Positions 1 to 12,431 of a DNA stretch of 64,000 nucleotides are shown piece by piece. Each line of letters begins with the position of its first letter. Within the stretch, counting starts at the first letter, position 1. The stretch lies in the NCBI RefSeq assembly GCF_001640805.2, contig NC_066848.1, positions 24,577,512 through 24,641,511 on the forward strand. The letters run 5' to 3'. The position numbers and the translations under genes were made by a program. The notes beneath the pieces were generated by a model. It was not told the origin of the DNA and did not search any database. It saw nothing but the letters and a program-made list of their open reading frames with translations. This DNA is from Lates calcarifer. Lineage: Eukaryota; Chordata; Actinopteri; Centropomidae.

Positions 1-1229
1 ACTGCTAAAATCATTACTATCACGATTAATCTCTTGTATGAGTGTTGAGTGCTAAGGAGACTTAAAACAAAAGAACATGAGAAAATCTGAAGTAGAATAA
101 AATTTATTGTGCACTGGAGAAATAGTATTTTGGCGCTCAGACCCCAGCAGGATCGCTATGGAAAGCAGTCCAAAGTAAGTGGTGCTTCCAATATGCAGCA
201 AACTTCCACCTGGAGCCTCGACACTGGTGGAGGTGATAATGAATGGAGGCCGAGGTTGGGACGTCTTCATGTGAGGGAATCTTCTCAAAAGGGTTAGATA
301 GAAGATGCAGGCATCTACAGTTGAGGTGGTGAAGAACAGATGGTGCCATTTTGGTGAACTGAGCTGCCCTCCATTATATCTGTGCACACCCCTGCTAAAC
401 AGTACTTTTGAGCAGTTGTATCTCTGGTAGGCTGAAGTACATCAGGGTTATACAAGAAGTATACATTTTTTTTATACACAATTACTCAAAATTGTATTCT
501 TGTCAGGTTTGAAACGGCCAGAACTGCAACATTTAGATGCATTTATTGAAGCCCAAGATGAAATAACTTAATGACTGTGTAAGTCACTTAATGACTTACA
601 CAGTAAATATGGTGTCAAACAGCATCATTACCATCATGTCAGGGGTGGATGGCACTGACTAAAAGTCTTTTCAAAAGAGCAGCATATGCTTCACATATCA
701 GCCAACTGTTTTTCTATATCAATATAAAATATATGAGCAGAATGAGCAAAATTATCAAGGAATAGCTTCAAACCTAAATATTATTCTACACAAAGAAGTA
801 ATATTGAAATGATTTGTTAAGAGTTACTTAAAGACATGTATCGTTGTCCATAATATGGACATATTAATAGTAAGAGGGTAACTGCAGCAAAAACTGCAGC
901 AAACCTAAACTGATTCCGTTGCTTTCAGTGTTTCCAAAAGTAAAGTTATGAGCAGAAGGAACCATAAATGAGTCATAGACCTGTTTTATTTGGATCCCTA
1001 TTTGATCATATTATGCTTCTATGAGTACATTTTTCATTGGGGTTCTTGGCTATGAAGGTGTAAGAGCTCACGCCAGCATCCAAAAGGCCTGCCTGGGAGT
1101 CCCCTATCACCTCCTTTACTGACAACACAAACAGTAACAATGGAAAGAAAGGAACTTCACTCTGAGAGGACAAGTGTTTTAAAAGATTGAGCTTTCCACC
1201 ACTGCGCTGATGAACGACTCTCCACTTCC
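1..1229. other. Intergenic, no gene recognised
   Basis: AT-rich sequence. An open frame of 111 codons on the - strand (52-387) has no recognisable similarity and no supporting context. A perfect hairpin lies at 574-604. Confidence 0.5.
574..604. other. Perfect 13-bp inverted repeat (hairpin)
   Basis: ACTGTGTAAGTCA at 574-586 and its exact complement at 592-604, separated by CTTAA. Too short to be a typical miRNA precursor; function unknown. Confidence 0.8.
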
Positions 1230-1640
1230 CAGTTCCTCAGAAAACAACAGCCAATGAAAATAAGCTCAACCATGCAATTTAGAGAGCCTTATAAATCAAT
1301 CCTGGTGAGTACACATATTTCTGTGTGGGGAGAATTTATATGTTTAATTACCGAGCACAGGTGCCAGGCTCCGGCTTTACTCATTACAGTAAGATATATG
1401 AATGGCGGCAAGAGCCCGGATAGTGCAGGACAAAAGGGAGGACAAAGTAATTAGCCAGCTCTTATTTAATGGGACCCTTCCTCAAGTCGTTCCCAGCTTC
1501 CGTCACAGCTCCTCGTCCATGTGCTTCAATTCAGAGGTCATTTAAACACCACTGGTGGCAAGTAGTGGAGCAGTAATTACATTGGCGGGGAATGGAATCG
1601 GCTGGGACTGAAAATGAAGTGTTTAACACTATGTAATGTT
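1230..1640. promoter_or_regulatory. Candidate conserved non-coding element
   Basis: Unique complex sequence with TAATTAC (about 1574), TTAATTACCG (about 1346) and TAATTAGCC (about 1448) words, no repeat hallmark and no coding frame of note. Assigned on composition only. Confidence 0.22.
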
Positions 1641-4229
1641 TGATTGTCCAGCTTTTCTTACCCCAACACCAACCCCTCCCCTCCTCTCTTTCATCTCAGA
1701 TGGATTTTCCCAGAGAGATGGAGGACCAGACGCTGGGATTCCCAGCTGAGTGGGACTGTGCTGCAAATGCCTTTGGCCACAGAGTGGTCGAGGTTGGTTT
1801 TGGCTGCATGTATGTGTATGTGTGTGTGTGTGTATTTGGCCAAAGCATGAGTTTATCCTCCCATGGCCTGTAAGTGGACTTGGCGGTAGATTCTGCTTTG
1901 GCTACCCTGAACCTGTGTGTATATGTGTGTGTGCTTAGCCTAGCGGCACTTGTACTGTGTGCAAAGGATAGAGACGCTGGCCGCTGCACAGCTGGTTTGT
2001 GCCATCTTACCTTAAGGACTCTGGACTTGTGCCAAGCAGGGCCGTGCCAAAGGAAGGCACTGACCACCCAGAGGGGGGTCAGCTCTGTTTCAGTAACATG
2101 TACAGTATGAATGTGTGTTCCAGTATCTGTCCGGAGGGAATGTATAGTGGCCACACACTCAGGCCTTAAAGGTATATGATCAAGGAGCATTTTTATGAAA
2201 AGACACATGGTGAAAACAAGAGTTTGTGCACTAATTAGTGATAGCACACAGCTGTCTAAAGGAGGCTTAATGTCATCATTATCAATAGATTAAAAACTAC
2301 TTACAAAAATACCCCAGTGCTATGCACACTAGAGATAAGCAAATTATTAAAGAAGGAACAAATGAAGACCAAAAAAAATGCATGCATGAAATTAATAAGA
2401 AACAAAATAGACAAACAGACAAATGTTTAAAAAGAGGGAGTAAAGGAAAAAAAGATTTAAATTTGTTGTTTGCTGGGATCTGATCCAAGCATATTTGAAG
2501 AATGGACACTGGCTAATATAATCCCTATCAAACTGTGATCTTTGCTGTGTTTTGTTCACCTCAGGCTGCTAGAGTTGCAACACCACTCCCCTTTCACACC
2601 CAAGTTCTACAGTGAAGCATTTCACTGCATTTGTGAGTGAAAATTAGAGTGTGTGGATAGATCTGTGTGAACTGGTGCTGCTGAGTTCCAACAGTAGATG
2701 TGCAAAATATGGCGGAAAGGTGCTGTTCATGTAGTAACCGGCAGCAGGTGTGTTTGTGTCTGTGCATTTTTGTCTGAGGCAAGTGTTATTGCTGTGTTTT
2801 TGTGCATGATGAGCTATGACACAACTTGGCAATGTCTACCTTAGAATACCCCAGTTCAAGTGCAATAAAAGTAAAAACTCCTTTGTTCCTTGTGCAATAA
2901 ACCTGCTAAGTTTGCACATGTAATTTAGCATAAATTCTAGCACTTTAGTATTGTTAAGGTTGTTTTGCTGTATTACGTTTAGTATATTCAATGTAGTAGG
3001 AGACATTTTAGGAAGTATTTATGTCCTTTCTCAAAATACTTTTTTCAAATTTATATTGTTCTTTTTGTATTGTTATCTTTTATCTTCTACATGTGACTGA
3101 ATAAAATGACTGATCTGAACTGTCGTCCAGGTTGGCAAAAATACACAGCCACTAAGCTCCAACTCTAACACCCTCTTTCTCAGGAATCAATGTACAAAAC
3201 TTGCAGCTTCATATTTCTAGCTGGTGCTGACCATCGCTCTCACCGGTTAAAATGACAAACACTGACGATGACAGGTCATATGAGCTGTTGCTAATTAGTA
3301 TTAATCCAGCAAGTAACTAGATAACCGGCCAAAATCAAACTCAGGTTGTTGTTGGGTTTGTTCTCTCTGTGCAGGCCAGTGTCTAGCAGCCAGTGATCTT
3401 TTGCAAGAGACAAAAACTTCCACTCTGTAACTCCACAGTACAATCATGAGTAGACAAAGGGTTTCTGTAGATCTGACGATTCCAACAGCGTGGTAAGTCG
3501 TCTCTCCAGCTAAACACGTCACATCAGTTTCAGGAGTCACATTCTCCCAGTTAATCTTTCATTTAACAATTATTATCTTTAGAGTTTTGATCCAGGACCT
3601 TATGTATTTGGGTATAGCTTATTTAAAAATAAGATGCACCAAATTTAGTAGGCTACTGTTATGGCTGTGGCTGTATCTGTTTGTGTTTTTCTTTTTCCCT
3701 GTGTTTGCAGCTTTTCCCTCCTCCCTGTGTTTCCTGTATGCCTGTCTTGTCTCTCTGTGGCTACGTACTGCCGTGGGCATGGCTCCCCTCGCCTGGCTCC
3801 TGGCTCCTGAGCACCTGTGCACCTGTTCTCCGTCGGCTCAACAACTGCAGTACATCTAGCCCTGCTTTCCAACCATTCTTTGGCACATCACTGTTGCAGC
3901 CATATTGGTAGTGAATGTTTCATGGCTGATTCTTTTTTTTTCTGATGTTTTGCTCTCCTCGAGCTTCATAAATTATAACCTGCTTTTCTTGTGTTCAGCA
4001 TCACTACTCACCTGCCACTTCTCCTGCGTGCTTCTCCACCTGATTGCCCACCATTTATCCTCCTCAAGCTGCCTTAGTTTCTCGTCCTCAGTCCAGTCAC
4101 TGCCACACCCCACCACTCCCTTCCTTGTTCAAGCTCCCTCTGGACCCCCCCCCTCCATTCCCAGCCATCCATCTCAAGATCAGCCATTCCAAATCCAGTA
4201 AATCCTTAATCTGTCCGAGTCCTGCATTT
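1641..4229. other. Intergenic, no gene recognised
   Basis: A TG-rich simple repeat lies at 1807-1834. Open frames here, including 183 codons on - at 1696-2247, owe their length to low-complexity sequence and show no protein family signature. A pyrimidine-rich stretch lies at 3660-4150. A possible repeat tail with AATAAACC and AATAAAATGAC words lies near 2890-3110. Confidence 0.5.
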
Positions 4230-4517
4230 GGTAAATGGTAAATGGACTTGTACTCATATAGGGCTTTTCTAGTCGTATCGATGACTCAATGCACTTTACA
4301 TTACGCAGTCACATTCACCCATTCACACACACATTCATACAGAGCTTGCTCTAACACATCCATACTCATTCACACACCGATGATACATCAGAGGCAATGT
4401 GGGGTTCAGTATTTGGCCCAAGGATACTTCAGCACAGACTGGAGAAGCTGGGGATCGAACTGCTCACCCTCCGATTAGTGGGTGACCCGCTCTACCTCCT
4501 GAGCCACAGCCACCCCT
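4230..4517 (-). repeat. tRNA-derived SINE
   Basis: On the - strand the head carries a pol III A box (complement of GCTCTACCTCCTGAGCCA, 4489-4506) and B box (complement of GGGATCGAACTGC, 4451-4463) with tRNA-like spacing. The body follows, ending at the GTAAATGGACTTGTAC terminus near 4236-4252. A truncated relative lies at 55815-55964. The full-length layout makes this the best-preserved SINE in the window. Confidence 0.8.
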
Positions 4518-4789
4518 TTGTGTGTATATAATGATACGATCTCACCAGATAAGGCGCCATCATGGACCAACACAATCAGACGGGTTTGTGGAAACCCACT
4601 GAAATCCGTCCACAGACATCCACCAGATCATAAGCCTAGTTGATCACATCTGTCATACCACCTCAGCACCTCCACTCTCTTTAGAACTGCAGCAGAATAG
4701 CCAGGGGAGTTAGAACAATAGCAGCAGACTCTGAATGTAATGATGAGGGGTTACATGGGGTATTTATATGTGGTCATAATGATCAGCTC

Positions 4790-5680
4790 ATGGATATATT
4801 AGCAGCCCAAGATGAACTGAATAGCTTAGATTCCCTAGTTTTACTAACCATTAGGCTAAATAACCACTTTAAGGAACAGCATAGGGAGAGAGCAAGCCCA
4901 CAGGCCATCCATGCCCTCTTCTCACTCCTCTCACCAGCGCCTCCCCCAACCGTGGCCTCTGCTTATCATGATTTAGGGTAGGTTTACTGCAAACAGGTCG
5001 CACTCACTCTCCCCCCTCATCGGCCATATGCTTGTGCAATAAACCTCCTCCCAGGAGCCTCCCGGCCTTCCTGTCATCTGTTTAACCTGCCCTGACCGGA
5101 AAGAGAAGCAATGGAGAAATATATCCATGGTTCCCTGGCTGCTGGATTCATACAGCTGTCTTTGTCCCTGGTAGGAGTAGGTATTTTTCTTTGCTTCCAA
5201 AGAAGACTGCACGCCCTGTCCCTGTATTGATTACCAAGGTCTCAATGCCATAACAATCAAGAATAAAGATCCTTTACCTTTGATCATTTCTGTTTTTGAA
5301 CCCATTTAGAATGTCACCATCTTTTTTTTTCTAACCTGGACCTAAGAAATCATCAACCTTACATCTGGTCATATTTCTCTTAACACTGTCTATTTTGAGT
5401 TTTTTCCCTTGGAGCGGACTATCTAACACCTGGTGCTTCGCTGTTGCATCTTGAACCCCCATCCCCCTCCTGGAGCACGCACCACCTGCCTTTCCAGCCA
5501 TACAAGATGAGATTTCCATCCCTTCAGTCCAGGTCCACCTTTGTCACAAGGTTTGGAGAGATGCTTTGCTCTAGGCCACTTTGCCAACCACTGCATTACA
5601 GATTGGCACTGGGTTAGGAAGTCTGGTTTTCTTCTAAGGATGTCCCTTTAAAGATTCTGTTTGTGTCAAATAACCTATAT
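4790..5680 (+). pseudogene. Degenerate Ty3/gypsy LTR-retrotransposon (gag, RT and integrase pieces)
   Basis: Three parts of a gypsy polyprotein appear in order in under 900 bp. A gag piece (LNSLDSLVLLTIRLNNH) starts near 4814. A reverse-transcriptase N-terminal piece follows ([16 protein letters not shown] near 5008-5055, then MEKYIHGSLAAGFI near 5110-5150), continuing in another frame as KKTARPVP near 5205. An integrase C-terminal piece lies near 5545-5655 (KVWRDAL and, in another frame, EVWFSSKDVPLKI). Stops and frame changes are frequent and most of the pol region is missing, so it is a dead, internally deleted copy. No LTRs were recognised at its ends. Confidence 0.75.
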
Positions 5681-6302
5681 AAAATCAGATCAATCAGTAT
5701 CAGATCAAACTCAGATACCTATTGTTTAAAGACTAAGATTGAGGCCAAAAAGTCAAACCAAACATAATGAACAAAATAAATTGAAAAAATGATACATATG
5801 AATAATTAAATAAATAAATGCAATAAAAATGAAAAGATAAAATAACAGATGTTCAAAGAAAGTAAAAAATAAAACTGAATTATTAGAATTAACATATAAA
5901 TAATAAATAATAAGGAAATAAAAAACCTAAATAATAAAATGATAATCATTAAAAAAAAATACACATAGTCATGTTACCTACACTTGCCCACATATTTTCC
6001 CCAGCTACAGACTCTGTACATCTGCACAATATGTGGGTGGATCCTCAGTGAAAAACACAAGGCCCTATCAAAATGCTGACTATCAGTATGACCACAATAA
6101 ACATCAATAATAGAGTTTCAACAATCTAAAATGGCTGCTTTTATAACCTATGTGGAGATAAAAACTAATGCTGAGTGGCAAATGTTAACAACTGGTATGT
6201 TTAGGGAAGGGACAGAATCCAACCCAGACCTCTCATCATCTGCTCTGGCCAGTAAACAGCATAGCCACAGACAACAGGTTTAGCTTCTCATTCTCACTCT
6301 GT

Positions 6303-6303
<1 letters not shown>

Positions 6304-6333
<30 letters not shown>
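6304..6333. repeat. (CA)n microsatellite
   Basis: About 15 uninterrupted CA units. Confidence 0.95.
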
Positions 6334-6334
<1 letters not shown>

Positions 6335-8801
6335 GTTATGTTGAGTCAGTCCAGCCAGCCTGGGGGCGTTGGTTGGCCAGGGTATCCCTCACTGGACACC
6401 ACTTGGCTGCTTCCGACCCCTGTATACTCGCCGTCTGGCCACAGGCTTGTAGCAAATGTGTATATGAGTGTGAGGGCATCTCTCTGGCACATGCCCACTC
6501 TGAGTTTATAGCTTTTGACCTGTCTGTTGAGGGGATGTGTTTGGCTCGTACTCAGACATATAAACATTAGAGTTTGTAGCCGAGGGCCAGTTTGGCCTGA
6601 GCAGCCATGTTTAACAGGCTAACACTGGTTGAATTAAAACACCCGATGTTCTCAATCTGTCTCAGAGCCAGTTACAGCCACTGTCCTCTGGCAGTCTGGA
6701 CCTAAGGTAGACAGCATGTGGATAGTTCCATTAAGTGACAGTACTATGCATTGAGTGCTTTTATAAAAACAAGCAAATGCTGCTCAAAGTACTTCATAAT
6801 CAACTTCATAATTGGGAAAATTCCAGCAAAGGATTACATAGCCCTTTATGAATGAACACAATTCAATTTATAGAGCAAATGAAACCTTTATTCAGCTCAG
6901 AGTACATCCACATTAGGCTGGCTCAAACTAAAATCAGAGTTTTTTTTGTTTGTTTTTTTTCCCTTCATTCACACCAAATCTATGCTCTAAAAAACTGACA
7001 GGAAAAACTGAGCACATGTGCCTGCAGAAAACAACTCTCTGTTTGCTCCAAATCTCTGTGATCACTCTTTTTAAATGTCAATATAGATGACCACTCCAGG
7101 CTGTGGCTGTCCCACTCCTTACAAGATATTGGCTGTGGTGATTTTATTGTTTCCCAACCAATAGAGGAAAAATTATTAGAACAGACATCTAAACTCATCC
7201 ATTGCACAAACCTGTCAAGTTTTTGACTGTCTTAAGCAGGAATAATTTGCCTCGAATGAGTCAACAAAGACTTTTTACAAACTAAAAACCATGACTGACC
7301 AAGCAACTATGTCAAATAGCACAGTTTGGCGTCTGGGAGAATTCAACAGTTGCACTCATCTTACTGACTTGTCTCAGTAAAATGTCCATGTATCAATACA
7401 AAAACATTTTCATTCAGGAAACATTATCATTTGTTCTTAATTTGATATTCCAACCAAGCTCTTTAGCATGTTGTCAAAAATACATTTTTGCAAATGGTTC
7501 TTACCAGAAGCACCAATATATTGTTTGTGTGCTCTACATTTCATCTCTTGAAATCATCACACCAGTGATGTGAAGGCAGTAAGCAAAAGTCTGTGGCGGG
7601 CATATTATGTTTTAGTCATTCGCCAAAATGTAGTGAATCCGCTAATGTGGGTAACAAACTTTGAATGTCAGTGAGCATGACAGCCGCTGATTCAGAGACA
7701 GAGAGAGATGAAGGCAGAGTTGGCATGGACCCCTACCTGGTTCAGAGCAGTTGGCACTCCTCCAGCCAGCGCGCCACCTCGGCTACCATCTCTCCTCCCA
7801 GTCGTCCCACCCAGGCTCCATGCCCCATTTACACTCACACTGGGGACACAACCAGAAAAGCACCAGAAAGAGACAAGAGGAGGACCAGTCACTAATCAGG
7901 TCATCACCAGCTTAAACAAAGGAGAGGAAGGCCACTTAATGGTGTAACCCAGTGCCTGGAAATAGCATACTTCTTCATGTAATGAACAATAACAAATTGT
8001 TATTGTTAAACTACATTTAGGTGAACATATTCAAAAGGACAGTAACTGATAATTCATTGTTGCTTCCAACCTTAGATACTGTATTTGCTTTCTTTGCTTT
8101 GTCTACAGTATTAGTAAAAGCGGGTACTTAACATCAGGTGCTTACGCATCTTTTCGGTACATTAACTTTTCTACTTTACTGCTTTTATTTTGCAATATTT
8201 GTTTCACCTATTTTGATGCTCTTTGTTTATGGAGTGGACACAATTTCTGAAGGGAAAAACAGGTAGTTTACTTCTTACATTACTACATTATTAACAGACG
8301 TTATGGCTAGTGTGATCCCATTACTAGATGGTCTGTAGTTTTACCTAATGTCTTAGAATGGAGAGAAATGATTGAAACTGGGATACAATGATGCATGACT
8401 TAAAACAAATGTGGGCCAGAGGCGTAAAGTGTTACTTTTTAATGCACTGGGTACCACTTTACCATCATTTTTCAATGTGTAAAGCAGTCTGATAAACTTC
8501 CAATATTCTCTGCTGCAGTGCAAGTTGACATGAGTCAAGCAGACCGCAGGTCATTGTCTGCTGACGTACATGGGGCGAGAGCGCATATGGTTTTGAAGTG
8601 ATTTGGAATGAACTTTTTCTGTATTAAACCACACCACAATCTTTCCCTAGCCTTAACCAAAGCACTGTTGTTGCCTAAATCTAACCACAGACGGGACTGT
8701 GGATGCAAACCCCAGTCTCTGGTATGACAGTCGTGCTTAAAACTGTCTCTGTGGTAGTTCTTGCTACAGTAGTTGTCTCCAGGACCACATTTTGCCATGA
8801 T

Positions 8802-8802
<1 letters not shown>

Positions 8803-8847
<45 letters not shown>
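8803..8847. repeat. (AC)n microsatellite
   Basis: About 22 uninterrupted AC units, just before the left end of the Tc1 element. Confidence 0.95.
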
Positions 8848-8852
<5 letters not shown>

Positions 8853-9013
8853 TAACTGCTTTTAATATGATGATGATATGTACTCACAGAACATTTTGTT
8901 AGGAACACCTGTACTACTTATCATTCATGCAGTTATCCAGCCAGCCATCATTTAACAGCAGGACAGTGAATAAAAGACAGATACAGTTCAGGAGCTCCAG
9001 TTAATTAACTAAG

Positions 9014-9044
9014 ACATTCATGTCTTAGAAAAAGACATGAATGT
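9014..9044. other. Perfect 13-bp inverted repeat (hairpin)
   Basis: ACATTCATGTCTT at 9014-9026 and its exact complement at 9032-9044 with a 5-nt loop. It sits at the left junction of the split Tc1 element. Confidence 0.8.
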
Positions 9045-11049
9045 ATTCCCAGAACTGCACCGAAGTAAAAGTACAGTCACTGAGAATTACAACCTGAACC
9101 CCCATCCTCTCTTCACATTCTGTGATAAGAAGCAGATACAGAATTCTTCCTCCCAAGCCAGGGTCAAAGGTCAAATGGCCCATTCAGGAGAATCTATTCT
9201 AATGGACAACAGTTTATATTGAACTTATGAATGAACACTTCAAATCTTCATTCTATTAGTAACAAACTTGAATTAAATATTCAACTGTGCTTTATCAAGA
9301 AAGTAACCTGACAAAGAACTATGCAGATTGGACTCTCTGTGATCACAGTCTTCTTTCTCTGCACCAGGCAGAGGTCGTAAATAATGTCACACTCCTGTAC
9401 TATCTCCAGAACAGTTGTCCACATTTCCTTTAGTTTTGAAACTATGTGAAATGATTGTCTGACCATTTTTGTAAAGCACACCATTTTATTAATCAAATGC
9501 TAACAAGTAATTCAGTGAAAATCTGAGTTCTCTACGATGTTGTTAAGCTAAGATAGTAATATGAGGAATTAATTCAAATTTGCCATGGAACTATACTGCC
9601 ATCCATTGACCATGTCTAAGCTTAACTATAGAAGTTAGACATAATGCTTTTCAGGTATTAGAATCAAATGATTATTCTTCATGTCTTGTAATGACACTCA
9701 TTTATTGCTAATAATGAACACAATTTATTCTTTAACAGCTTTATCACTTAATCAGCTTAATTGTCTTAAGATTTGCGAGTAATGTGTTCATGTTTGCATT
9801 AACACATTGTTTTTTAACATAGTTTATTAAGAGATCATATTTCATTCTAACCGAGACAACGAGAGTAAGGACAACAAATTCTGATTGGCTGAGACCATCT
9901 CACTCTGCCTGTAAACATGATACTATCCTCAAGAGAATAAAAACTCTGGCGTGCAAAAAGACAACGCCTTTGGTTGAAATCAGCTCCAAGCTACACAGCC
10001 ACTCGCCACTGCACTTTAATTTCCTCTGTTCCTTTGTTCTCTTTTTCACTATGTGCTCCACAAGTAACTTTTTCTCTTATCTAGACATGCAAGTAGCTTT
10101 CTCTATTTCTTAAACCAAACAACGTCAAGTTAAGCCAAAGGAACAAAAGTATTTGAATACTGAGAACTTAATTTAAATAATTCTGTGCTTTACTCTGAAG
10201 AGTAAAACTGAAGAGTCATCTGGCTGACACCAGCCTCCTCTAAATTATCCAGAAAACGTTAAGTAGACTACATGAGAGCTTTTCTTTTCCTCAACCTGAG
10301 AGAGAGACTCGCAGATACACGACCGCCTGCAAAGAAACCTGCAGGAAACTAAGTTTGCTGCTCAAGTCAGAAAGTCTGCGAGTGAACTCAACTAACGCTG
10401 AACCGCTTAGACACTGGCGGAATCCTTCCCCATGATAACTGGAGACACAGCTTCCGGGAGCATCCACCTGGGTCCTGCGTTTCCTTGGTTACCACCGCAA
10501 CCTCAGCCGCTTGGATTCCAGCCAAGTCTGCAGCTGCCGCAACTCACAGTAGGCTGGTCTTAAGATTCTGTTCGTGACAAGGGTTGATGATAAAATAAGT
10601 AAACTTTAATTTCCGCCATCCGACATCTCAAAATTTAATACAAATAGGTTATAGTTACAGACCATAACAATTTGCTTCCATCATCTCACTCTGCTCATTT
10701 TACCTGCTGTTAGTTCATCATGCTAATTTGATCCTTCTTACCTTTCTGTTTCATATTTTATTTTACATGTTTCCACTCCATATATCTTCACCTTAGTAAT
10801 CAATAAATTGTAAATACACGTGTAGACCCAGCAGTTTTGTGTGTTTCCTTGCATTGGTGAGCCGGATCAATGAATCAAGGATTCACGATCTTAGATATTA
10901 GACTGATTAAAACTTACCATGTGGATATTAAAGAATATTGATATCAAATTTAATATCCGCGATTTCCGTCACAGAATTGGATGGTGGTGCCCCATTCAAC
11001 GAGTGTAAATTGGATTTTCCAGTTTTTATTTAGTGCATTTATGCAACAC
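9045..11049. other. Foreign DNA within the Tc1 element; possible solo LTR
   Basis: About 2 kb not matching the host Tc1 family. The part from about 9850 to 10853 has a layout that could be an LTR: ATTGGCTGAG near 9885, a TATA-like AATAAAAACTCTGG near 9936, an AATAAATTG polyadenylation-type signal near 10802, and a TGCA end followed by TTGGTGAGCC, which resembles a primer-binding-site start. No paired LTR, internal coding region or target duplication was identified, so this is tentative. Confidence 0.3.
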
Positions 11050-11730
11050 AGTGGCATGATTGTTGCCTGGTTTGAATATTTCTGAAATTGCAGATCTCCA
11101 GGGATTCTCATGCACAGTGACATGGATGGCAATGGGAAATCAGACAACCATGGTTTAGAACTGTTGTAAGTAGAGAAGCCTCTCATAATGCACAATATGC
11201 AAAACCTTGTGGTGGGTGGGCCACAACTGCAAAAGACCTTCCTGTCAACAGCATCCAATGACCCAACCTGCCTCATGCTAACGGTCCAGGAATTTTTTCT
11301 TGGCAATCATTATTTGAATGCCACAGCCTACCTGAATATTGTTGCTGACCACGTGCATCCCTTCTTCCCATCTTCTAATGGTTACTTCCAACATAATAAA
11401 GCAACATGTCACAAAGCAAAAGTCGTCAAAAGTTAAACTGGTTTCATGAACACGACAGTGAGTTAAGTGTCCTCCTGTGGTCTCCCCAGTCACCAGATCT
11501 GAATCTAATAGATCACCATTGGGATGTGGTAGAATGGAGAGTCACAACATGAAAGTGCAGCTGATGAATATGTAGAACTGATGTGATATAATCATGTCAA
11601 CATGGAACAGAATCTCCAAGGAATGTTTCAAACATGTTGTGGAATCCATGCAAAAACTGAGGCTGTTGTGAAAGCAAAGGGAGGTCCTACTCAGTATTAA
11701 TGGTGCTCCCGATAAAGTGCTTGGTAAGTG

Positions 11731-12246
11731 CAATGATGATGAAACACTGTTCTGAGCAAATAGGACTGTTTTTCATTTTGAATATTTGGAGAAATCTTGA
11801 CTTTACACAGTATTTTTACAATCAATAAACGTAAGTCTACAGAGAACAAGAATAGAAGAATAAAAAGACAAAACTGATTAAATAAAACTAACTTAATAAG
11901 ACACAAAATATTTTTCAGTTGTGATTTTAAACTTTTAACCCATGAACAAACTGCAGTCCACCATCAGTCATCACAAGCCCAACACTGCTCAAACACAATG
12001 AAGTTAATTTTTTTTTTTTTTTTTTTTTACATAATATTAACTATCAGTGTGGCAGGAGGAGGAGCAATGAATTCCCAAAACCAATCTAGTATAATCAGGG
12101 CACTGCCCCAGTGTCCTAAGCCCATCTACACACACATATACATACACCAGAATGCTTCTGCCTACCCATAAACCCCAGTGTGTGGGCGGTGGTGTTCCCA
12201 TGACCCACTTAACACATCTGGGTCAGCTGTATTCAACCACCAAATC

Positions 12247-12277
<31 letters not shown>

Positions 12278-12431
12278 GAGCCAGGTACAATAAGACAAAT
12301 TGACACACACACAGGTTCAGATAAGGCAGATGGGTTTGAGTTTCTTGAGGTATACTGAAAATTAAAAATAATAATTATGGCTGATAATGCACTGCTCATT
12401 ACTGCAAAAAGCAGTATATCTGTGACACACA
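11731..12431. other. Intergenic, no gene recognised
   Basis: Contains a poly-T tract at 12008-12028 and (AC)n at 12252-12277. Confidence 0.6.

Larger units (their letters stand above)
5681..8881. other. Intergenic, no gene recognised
   Basis: An A/T-rich low-complexity patch (AAATAAATAA-type) at 5750-5960 is followed by unique sequence. (CA)n arrays lie at 6304-6333 and 8803-8847. No coding exon seen. Confidence 0.5.
8882..11730 (+). mobile_element. Tc1-type transposon split by about 2 kb of foreign DNA
   Basis: The left terminus (CATTTTGTTAGGAACACCTG near 8892) and right terminus (GATAAAGTGCTTGGTAAGTG at 11711-11730) are diverged inverted repeats of one fish Tc1 family. Left-arm words continue to about 9010 (CATTCATGCAGTTATCCAG, CAGGAGCTCCAGTTAA). 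Family similarity resumes at about 11050 (GTGGCATGATTGTTG). Transposase fragments follow: ECHSLPEY, HVHPFFP and SSNGYFQHNKATCHKA near 11340-11425, then an SPDLNLIDHHWDVV-like stretch near 11490-11530. Stops and frame changes show it is inactive. The intervening 9012-11049 does not belong to the family. Confidence 0.8.

Noticed and set aside
574..604. miRNA precursor
   Set aside because: The stem is only 13 bp, too short for a Drosha/Dicer hairpin.
1696..2247. 183-codon open frame on the - strand
   Set aside because: Rich in His-Thr from CA/TG simple sequence, with no recognisable family and no splice or promoter context.
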